From Nymphaea colorata (Eukaryota > Streptophyta > Magnoliopsida > Nymphaeales > Nymphaeaceae), in contig NC_045142.1 in the NCBI RefSeq assembly GCF_008831285.2, positions 22,259,354-22,323,353 of the forward strand: 64,000 nucleotides of DNA, given 5' to 3'. The notes beneath the pieces are model-generated. The model did no database searches, was not told the DNA's origin, and saw only the letters and a program-made list of their open reading frames with translations. Both the position numbers and the translations under genes were made by a program. This document shows positions 23,852 through 33,400 of this stretch, piece after piece. Position 1 is the stretch's first letter. Each line of letters opens with the position of its first letter.

Positions 23852-23923
23852 GGGCATTTGGTCTAGTGGTATGATTCTCGCTTTGGGTGCGAGAGGTCCC
23901 GAGTTCGATTCTCGGAATGCCCC
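23852..23923 (+). tRNA. trnP-UGG (nuclear): tRNA-Pro (anticodon TGG)
   Basis: A 72-nt cloverleaf. The acceptor GGGCATT pairs with AATGCCC. The D-arm contains the A box (TGGTCTAGTGGTATG). The anticodon stem CTCGC/GCGAG has loop TTTGGGT, giving anticodon TGG. The T-arm contains the B box GAGTTCGATTCTC. No intron and no encoded CCA. A T5 run at 23931-23935 fits a Pol III terminator. This is a nuclear type and lacks plastid tRNA-Pro features. Confidence 0.96.
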
Positions 23924-23930
23924 CATGCCC

Positions 23931-23935
23931 TTTTT
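23931..23935 (+). terminator. Pol III T-run terminator of tRNA-Pro(TGG)
   Basis: Five consecutive T residues begin 8 bp after the tRNA 3' end. Confidence 0.75.
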
Positions 23936-24415
23936 GTTTCGTTTATTTATTGCATTTTTTCTTAATTCTAAACTATACTAAACACTGGAACTTCTGAATT
24001 TAACGGCATCCATTGCCCCTTCCATTTTTGTTTCTCTCCTCCTTTTCTTAGTCACTTTTTAAATTTTTAGAGTTACTGTCCTTGAGCTTTTTTCCCGATA
24101 GTTTGATGATTTTATAAAAAAAAAATATCCTAATTTTACTGCATGCGCAGCCTCTTATAGAGTCAAATGCCCCAAAGAGATGGAAGGTGAAAATGATTTT
24201 AAAACTGGGGCTGCAGTTAGCTAAACTGTAGAAAACATTTACGACAGAAAAATCAAAATAACGTGGTGTGAACAATACCAACAACGAGGATTCATGTGCC
24301 CCAGAAGTAAAAAATATAAAAAAGGAAACTTTTTGTTTTCATGTTCTTGTTTAAAATTTTAAAATAATTATATTTTTTATTTTCTCAAACAAGATCCCAC
24401 CTTTCATGAAATCCT

Positions 24416-24975
24416 GAAGTAAAAGACTGTCATAGCCTCTTAAATGGAAAACCAAGACTGCCAAGTTTTTAATCTTTTGCTTTTGAAATCAAATCATTAG
24501 CTAAGTTAGTCGGAATTATACATAAAAGTCAGGCTGTTTGTTATGGATTCTACATAATAAGTGATAGCTATTAAATACCTTAAACTAAAAACGGATAACA
24601 AATTGAAATATTGGAGTAAAAGTCTTTTAACCTTGTAAATGAAAAAACAAGACTGCGAATTTTTTAGCTCCTTGCTTTCAAGATCAATTGTTGGCTAAGG
24701 TAATCAAAACTATACATAAAAGCCTGAGCAAGTTGTTTGTTATGGCTTCTACATAATAAATGAAGGTTATTACTAGTTTCAACTTTCAACTAACGATTAA
24801 AGCTCATAACAAACAACTTACTTGGATAAAATTGATAAAAAATATTTACTATAACATTTTATACGTTACTTTCAAGATTAATTGTTGGCTAAGGTAATCA
24901 AAACTATACATAAAAATAGTAACGGAAGCTCATAACAAACAACCTGCTTCGATACAATTGATAAAAAAAATTATT
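24416..24975. repeat. Diverged tandem duplications between the two tRNA genes
   Basis: Segments with caagactgc-a-tttttta, caa-t-ttagctaag-taatc-aaactatacataaaa and gtttgttatgg-ttctacataataa recur at about 24450-24575 and 24645-24772. A shorter third copy is at 24863-24920. The reverse-oriented piece cataacaaacaact also occurs twice, so direct and inverted repeats are mixed. Confidence 0.65.
24963..24970 (-). terminator. Pol III T-run terminator of tRNA-Pro(AGG)
   Basis: Eight T residues on the minus strand, about 20 bp after the tRNA 3' end. Confidence 0.65.
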
Positions 24976-24990
24976 ACTATTAACTTTATG

Positions 24991-25062
24991 GGGGCATTCC
25001 GAGAATTGAACTCGGGACCTCTCGCACCCTAAGCGAGAATCATACCACTAGACCAAATGCCC
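24991..25062 (-). tRNA. trnP-AGG (nuclear): tRNA-Pro (anticodon AGG)
   Basis: Same 72-nt cloverleaf as 23852-23923 but on the other strand. The anticodon loop is TTAGGGT, giving AGG (A34 is normally edited to inosine, so it reads CCU/CCC/CCA). Only two bases differ from the TGG gene: position 34 (A for T) and the T-loop purine 57 (A for G). All stems are intact. Confidence 0.96.
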
Positions 25063-25193
25063 TGTTTGACAAGAGGCTACCCATAAACATATTCAATCAA
25101 TTATCAAAATAAAAGGGTTTTCCCTCCGCCATCTTCGCTTCAAAACCCTCTCTTCCATTCTTTTTCTCTTTCTTTATCACCACTTCTCCCACG

Positions 25194-25244
25194 ATGGGCT
25201 CCATATTTGCCGCGTTCTCTCCCCACTCATCGTCCAGACTCTGA
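25194..25244 (+). promoter_or_regulatory. Possible upstream ORF of the BRCT gene (16 codons)
   Basis: An ATG at 25194 opens a 16-codon frame ending at TGA 25244, upstream of the main ATG at 25370. A second upstream ATG (25323) overlaps the main start in another frame. If both lie in the mRNA they could lower translation. The transcription start is not known. Confidence 0.35.
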
Positions 25245-25369
25245 TCTTGAATCCCTTCGTCACCCTCTTTCTTTAGGACGTTTTTGTTTTACTTCTTTAC
25301 TTTCCATTTCTTCTTATTTCTGATGAAAACAAGAAAGGAAACATTGGCATCCCATCAACTGAATTGCAG

Positions 25370-25451
25370 ATGGGTCGAGCTAAGTCCAGACGCAATAACC
25401 GGAAGCAGTCAAGTTCTACCCAGATTGTTGAGCCCGAATCTCCACCGGCCG
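25370..25451 (+). CDS. BRCT gene exon 1 (start codon)
   Basis: Encodes MGRAKSRRNNRKQSSS..., a basic N-terminus, and ends in phase 1 at g|gtactg. Only this frame joins exon 2 in an open frame. The overlapping frame from the ATG at 25323 would hit a stop soon after the junction. Confidence 0.7.
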
Positions 25452-28400
25452 GTACTGTTTCACTCTGCCCCTCTCCTTTCCGGTTATAGTCATCCTTTCA
25501 CTTCCTTTAGTTTTGGAGATTATTGGTGATGTGAAGATGAGTTCCTCCGTAGTTGGGTAGGCAAAATTATCGTGCCAATTGTTGTGTCGAACTGAAAGAA
25601 ACGACGCCAATTGGGATCAATCGTGCACATTGTGCAGATCAATGAGTTGGGCCATAATGTGTAGAGATGGCTCGATGCACTCTGGTGGCTTATATCACTT
25701 GAAAAAACAATGGTAACTTTAGAAAAATAAAACTTCTTTTGACTAGAATGTTGCATCTTCGTATGAACACTAGACATTACTATTTGTGCTGGAAAGAAGA
25801 CAAAATTCAAGCATTCATTGACTGTCAAACATTGGCCACATAATCTGGACTAGATGCTGTTGTGGTTGCAAAGTTTCACCTTGACAGTTGCTTTTACTTA
25901 ACCAAAAGGAAGAAAGAGAAAGCTGAGGGAGCGTCCTCTCAGTTTTCCTTGCTGCGACAACTTCCTCTCTATGTTGTTAAAAACTTTAAGCAGAGCCTAG
26001 GTGATGATCAGAGCGTAGAGTCTAGGTACTAGAGTTTTAAGTGGTACCCCCCAAAAAAAAAGAAGAATATTGAATCTAATACAACATAACATTAGATGTT
26101 TATATGTAGTCAGTAGTCACATATGTAAATATATACACAGTTGTTAAAGTAAAACACACACCCAGCCACGTTAAATCTTATAAAGTATAAATATAAATAA
26201 GTAAATAAACAAGTAAAATACACACATGATGTTTTAAAAATATTAGATGCAACCTAGGCAGTTGGATGAGCTTAGTGACTAAGCAGGAGTAGATGCATCA
26301 CACGGGCCCCTCCAGACAAGGGAAACCAAGAAAATGCAATACTAATCATTAAAATTAGTAATAAAACTGCAGCGTTTCTTAATGAAAAAATTATTAACTG
26401 TCAACTTACAACAATAAAACAATCAAAATGCACAATAAAAAAAACACATGCTAAACATTTCATAACATGATAATAGGCATGGTTCAATGTTTGAAAGATT
26501 GAAATTAATGAAGTTGAACAAAAATAAAGTTTGCAGGTTATATAGCACAAAGAAAAGAAAACTTACAATTAAATATCAAAGTTACAGAGCATGCAAAATC
26601 TTACCATTTCCCAAAAGTTATTAATTTAATTAAAAAAAAAAGGAAATATAAATTCTCCATATAATCCCAATTTGCATAAACACTGTATGCCATACTGCCT
26701 TCTATTATAATTCTAATAAACAAGAAAACTTATTAAGACAATACATATATATACAAAGCAGAGTTGAAAACCTAAAGAAATATACAAGTATTCAAACTTC
26801 AAAGCATGATACTATATGGGTTGTAACTGTAACTATGACTAAGTGCAAATGCACACAAACACATGCATGCACATACAGACATATACTTTTAAGGTAAAAT
26901 CGCCTGAGACACAAAAAGGTGAAAAAAGTGGCAAAAAAACAACAGATGAAAAAAGTTCTCAAAAGAAGAAAAAAGAAGAATGAAAAGGAAAAGAAGAACA
27001 AAAATTTAGGTTGTCCAAAGAAAAAAAAAAGGCCTGGGCTATTAGTATCGTAGGCAAGCCTAGGCATCCTAAGCGAGTATGACTTTTTAAACATTGCCAC
27101 AGCTAGCCTAGGTGATGACCGAAGCCTTTGATAACATAGCATCTGATAGTAATTAATCAGTTTAACAGTACTGTGCTGAATGCACAATTTGTTCAAGCTG
27201 ACTGATAACTTTTATTCAATGCCTAATGCTGTTAAATATTATGCTAGAGATTTATCAGATAGGAACATCGAGGATGTGGTTACGTGTATATTTTCAAACT
27301 GAAATGTTTTGTCTGTTTCGTAAAACAGGTGAAAATCTTGAAAACGGGAAAATAAAAAAGACTGTTCGAGCTCTGGAAAATCAATCCCCTACTGAAATTT
27401 TGTCTGGGAGTAATAACTTGGGTGATACCCAATTGGTGGATGATGCAATTGGTATCGATGAGGAAACTCAATTAGTAGATAATCAATATACATCTGGATT
27501 TGCTGATGTGGAGCACGACACAGAATTGGGAACTCAGTTGGTTGATGAATCTGAGAAAGAAGACTGTTCAGATAGGGATTCCAATGGGACAGAAATAATT
27601 GGCAGATTAAGTGATGATGGTGGGTTGTCTGGCTTAAAAATTTAGCATGCCAAGATGAATTTTTAACTAACACTAAGGGTCATATTGCAGAAGGTGTACA
27701 CGGAATAGTTTCAGCTGATCCTAATGAGAAAGTTGCAGCTGCTTCTAGGTGCTTGAGCAAACATGCAGATAAATGCTTGTCCATTGACTCAGACACTTCA
27801 ACTGGTGATGAGAATAATTTGGGTATTTCACTTATTTTTTCTTTCTTTTCATCATTACTCCTGCCCCATCTTAGTCATGTACTTGCATGGATGATTATGT
27901 GGTTATGTTTGTTGAATATGCCTACAAACATGACGTTATTTACATAGTTTGTGTTGATTTTACTTCATTGTTTTGAGATTTAAGAAAAGGTGCATTTTTA
28001 GCTTCTGGTTCAATTTGATGGAGCCAAGAATGGACTAAAATTTTGAGATTTTCCAAACAAATTTTCATATTGAGTAACTTGCCTTATTTGAAACACTTGA
28101 AAGTCATATTATGTCACATGCATCCCAATACGGGTGTGTCAAGTGTGTGTGTATCCCTCCACCTACTGTTTTTGCGTCTTCCCAGTGGTTACAAATCCAA
28201 ATCACCGAAATGTGATGTGTAGATTGGACTTTGTGACATTACTAGGACAGTTGATTTTGATGTTTATAAAATTTAATCCACACAATGAATGTTGTTTGTG
28301 TTCTTAAACATACTGTCTTTGGACACTCTGATCACATCCATGCAGTTAGATTTGTGTAATACCCTCTAAGATCCATTAGAAAGGTCCAGATGACCAAATC

Positions 28401-30364
28401 TATGATACAGCACACACACAAATATATGTTGTGACGTGTAGAAAAGACGACAACTTTAGCTAGTCTATCTGGGTTCATTTCATACTGAAATGAGAGAATT
28501 CAATGAAGAGAGAATAGCTGCAGTTATCATATATATATATATATGTCTGTGTATGTGTTTATGCAAAACTTTACACATATTGAGGTACAGTATGAAGAAC
28601 ATAGAAAATCATGTATGAGATACAGTGTGAAGAACATAGAGACTCATGTATGGACAGGCATAGACGCAAAAATAAAACCTGAGTGAACACAAGTGTAGCT
28701 GCTGTCTCTATGCGACATAGCTTCCATCTCCTTGCCAGAGCCAGGAAATTTTAGATATCTTGAAGAAATTGTCAAAATGAAAGCCTCTTGTTTTTCCCTT
28801 TTCATAAAAAACGTTTTCAAGTAAGCATAGACGCACAAATAAAACCTGAGTGAACACAAGTGTAGCTCGTGTCTCTATGTGACATAGCTTCTTTCTCCTT
28901 GCCAGAGCCAGGAAATTTTAGATATCTTGAAGAAATTGTCAAAATGAAAGCCTCTTGTTTTTCCCTTTTCATGAAAATGTTTTCAAGTAATTGTCTTAAT
29001 ATTTCATAACTATTTTGGATTTTGATGAACGCTTTTGTAAGACAATTATCAGAAAACTCAAATTTTTGTAAATTTTAATTATTTTTTACATTTAAAAATA
29101 TTTTGAGTTCCTCTAGATTTTCTTAAGAAGAAAAAGCTTCATGTTTAATAGCTAAGTAAAACCTCATCAACGAAGCCTGAAAATAATATTTTTGACAATA
29201 TTTTAGACGGTTGGATGCTTAGTTACACATTTGTGTGTACGTGTATGCGTGTTTGTAATTTTGTATACACGTGTAGATGTACTCCTCACATACATGCATA
29301 TATAGATCCATCCATCCTTGGCCGTTCGGCTATTTTATCAGTGGATTTTGCTGTCCGGCCAGATCCTAGAAATCCAACCATTGATGTAGATAGGTTATGA
29401 AAACCACTGTTTAAATAAAAAGACACTGGAATATAATGTGTGTTTTGGATATATGAGATCATCAAACTAAAATTGTTGATTTTGACGATTCTATAGAATC
29501 TAATCTATATGTAGTATTCAAGTAATTTTTTTTCTGGTACTTTTTTGTTTTGGACAGTCTGACAACTTCCTTGCAGTTAGATTTGTGGAAAACTGTTCAC
29601 CAGTGTTTTAAAGGGCATGTCGTAACGCATATCGGTCAAGCTGACCTATACGCTGTATCATAATGTATCGTAAATGTAGCATAGTGTATCGCAAAATTAA
29701 ATTTTCAATTCAAAAAATACAAAAAGTAAAAAATAGAGAAAAAAATCAGGAAAAATGTGTTCCATATAAAAAAAAACATCTCACATAAAGAATGTTCATG
29801 ATTCATCATTCATAAGCCATAATACATCAACAACACATTCAGAAAGGAGAAATCATAGATTCAAGATAACATAATAAGCATCAATCACAAGTTTAAAATG
29901 TTTTAGATTATATCACAAGTCCATAACATATAATTGGTTACTGCCAAGTACCAAATATCATGATTATCATCAATCAATGTTAATCATCATCATCTTCATA
30001 TTCATCCTTATTTTCTTTGTTCATTGTTTTGCATTTTAATTTTCAATGCCTTCAAATGGAATGTCTTCACCAACATATGATTGATTTTTTTTTTTAGAAA
30101 ACTAGTAAAACCTCCCCTCCCACAGCTCTTAGAGATGTTTAGAAAGTGAAAGGGAGAAGCTATTTCAAAAGGAAGCACAAAAAACAAGGTTTTTTCCCAT
30201 TTTGTCACCATATCGTAAGATATTGGGCCGTATTGGCTTTATCGTACGATACGGCCCCCGTATCGCACAATATGGGGGATACGCTAGGTGTATCATGTAT
30301 CATAGGCGTATCATACGATACGGATAACACTGTTGTTAAGTTGTTAACATTGGCTAAAAGGTCT

Positions 30365-30414
<50 letters not shown>

Positions 30415-33400
30415 TGCATGACCAAATCTATGGATCCTATTCACACACACACAGACAAAAGGTTGAGAGTGGGGGGTGGGGGGAAGAGAGATTAATTAGA
30501 CCGTGACACATACAAAAGACAACAAGCTTAACCACTTTCTTTTCATTTAATACTAAAAGGAGGCTATTTGTCGGAAGAGAATAGTTGGAGTAATGTTTGT
30601 GTAAGAATGATATTCTGTTGCGTTAAAGTATAGACAACATCTTGCTTTGGACAAACATATGCACATCCAGACCAGAGTGGGCTCAAGTACAGCAGCCTGT
30701 TTTCTGCTCCCATGTGACATGCCACAGCAGCCTGTGTTCTGCATCCATGTGACATGCCACAGTAGCCTGTTTTCTGTATCCATGTGACATACCTTCTCAT
30801 CCTTTTGGCATAGCCATTTTTTTAGACTGAGTCACACATTTGTGTATGTATATATTGTTTGTACGCACACATCTATATGTATGCATGCATATATAGGGCG
30901 TCGATCCTGCCATCATGGCCAACCAGCTACTTCACCCATTTTTGAGTTGTTTTCACAAATCCAACCATAGAAATTGATGGAGAATGTCTAAACTATATGC
31001 TTAAAAATTACACTTGCAAATTGGATTTTATAAGGACTCGACAGTTTTATTTGACGGTATGATGCATATTGTAATTTTCCAATTTCATGGTTAAGCCTTT
31101 CTTTTTTGTTCATCTCTTCTAATACAATACATCTGTTAAGTTGTGCATTAATGGTTTAGTGATTTCTTTATCTGCTTCAGGTATTGCTAATAAAGCCATT
31201 TAAGTAAATAACATTTTCTCATCCTTTGAACTCAGGGTCTACACAAGCAAATTCTCCTTCCATTTACACTTCATCATTGTACACAATTCCAAATCAAACA
31301 GAAGCTGACTTGCTTTCTGATATGCATTCTACTGAGGTTGAACTGAAGGAGAAACAGGTTATTGTCCTTTTTCATGAACTCATAAAATATGAACTTATGA
31401 AGCATAACAAGGATGCTCTAATGCCGATTGAAATTTCTGTAAGTTTTGAAGTGGTAAATGTTTGTTTATATGTAACATGCAGGTACGGAATGAAAATGCA
31501 TGTAAAGATGAAATTTGTGATTCTAAAGCAAGAATTTTTTTTGATGAGGATGAGAGAAATAAATTGTTATTTGACAATACCCTTGAAAAAATTGAAGATG
31601 TGCACTCGTCCAAGCTGGGTAGAGGTGAGCGAGTTCCAGAGTTGAGCTACATTTGTTCACAGGAACCTGGTGAATTTTCACAAGCCAATGCATTAGGAAT
31701 TGTTGAGAAATTATTGGACACTGTTGATGGTCAACTATATGTGGAAACTGTTCCCAAAAGGAGTATTGGATTGAAAATGGCCTCTATGTCAGGAGCAAAA
31801 GGGCCTCAGAGCTTGGCTAGAAGGCAAGACCTGAAAAATCCAATGGAAAGCATAGGTACTTATGATTGGATTGATAGCCGTGAGGATGAAGGAGGAGGTG
31901 ATTTCTTTACCAGACGAAGGGAATCTTTCTTTGGTAATGGCCATGGGAGAAAATCTTTCACAGAACCATGCATATCAAAAAAATTAACCTCTGGAAAAGC
32001 TGAAAATTTAGCTAAAAAATTTCTGGAGAACCAGAAAGGACTGCCTGAAGACCATAAGAGCAGCATGAACATTAGTCTCTCAGATTCAAGAATAAGCTTG
32101 TCTCGTTCCACAAACCTTGACATTGGGCAGGTCAAAAATGCCAAGGTTATACGAAGTCTTTTTGGCAATTTAAAGAAGCAAGAACATACAGAAAGGTTAG
32201 AGAAGCTAGTGGAGCCTCCAGATCACAGTGGTCTAATAGTTGGTATTCATGATGTTGGTGTTGATACACAAATGGCGGCTGAAGCAATGCAAGAATTAGG
32301 TTGTCGTTCACCTTTTAATAGTGTTTGTGAAGATATTCCTGTTATAAGTCAGTCAGCAGAAAAAGAGTCTAAGCGGTTTCCAGACTCAAGTTACCTCTTT
32401 AAAACGTCAGAACCCTTGTTTACTTCTGTTAATACTGAGGAATTATCCAAACAGATGAAGTGTGGCACTAGGGTGGGTGGAAAAAAATACCATGCCACTG
32501 AAAAATGCCCAAAGAATTCAAAGGATAGCATTGTGGAGAAGAGATCAATAACAAAAAGATCTGCGAAGCAAAGATGTAATACAATGAATTCTGCCAGGAG
32601 GAGAAAAAATGTGAGTGTGAAGCTCTCTAAATGTCTAAAAGGAGAGGAAGATTCTGATGAAACTTGGCTCTATGGTTCATCAGGATCTGTTATCGATCTC
32701 AATAGGTCAATTGAACCAGTTGCACATCGTACCAGGAACTCTATAGGAAAGCAGTCTGACAAGTCTGAAAATGTATTCAGAAATTGTGAAGATGGAAAAA
32801 GTGATCAGTTGGATGCAAGAATAACTAGACGTACTAGGAGTTCCTTGGCTGTTGCATCAAAGAGACAAAGACCGGTTTCTTCTTCAATTCCACTGTCAAG
32901 GCACATGCTAAATGATGCAGCTACTACTACCATGAATAAAATGCAACAAGCCAATGAAGAAAAGAAGCAGCTTTCTTCACAAAAGAAAAAAGCAAGTGCT
33001 TGCAATATCACAAGTTCCACATACCCCAAACAGGTAGCTGCTGAACAAATGACATCTGGTATCAGACATAATGTTAAGGTGAGAAGGCAGTCATCTAGTA
33101 CAAATGCCTCAAGTCCGCCAAATATAGGCCAAATAACAATCCACCTGAACGGTGCAGGGAATCTGGATGGTGGTGCTAGTGCACCATGTTTTCCCTGTAA
33201 TGGAGAGGTTTCAATTAAGAAAAGACGTCCATCTAGATGTCCCAGCGCACATGCTTCTATGATCAAGAAGCCCAAGGACGATTTTGTTCACCAGAAGGGT
33301 AGCAAATTTGATACTGCATCCACAGGTGGTTATGCTCCAGCTAATGTTCTGAATGAAAAATCACCATCTGCTTTACAGGCATTAACCACATCTAATACTT

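Noticed and set aside
25980..27130. agcctaggtgatga-type motifs at both ends of this intron segment considered as one MITE
   Set aside because: Motifs occur partly in direct orientation, and no matching inverted ends or target duplication could be fixed; probably a mosaic of old repeats.
30553..30800. Minus-strand frames with a repeated HVTWMQNTG-like peptide
   Set aside because: Direct translation of a 35-bp minisatellite; no start context or conserved protein.
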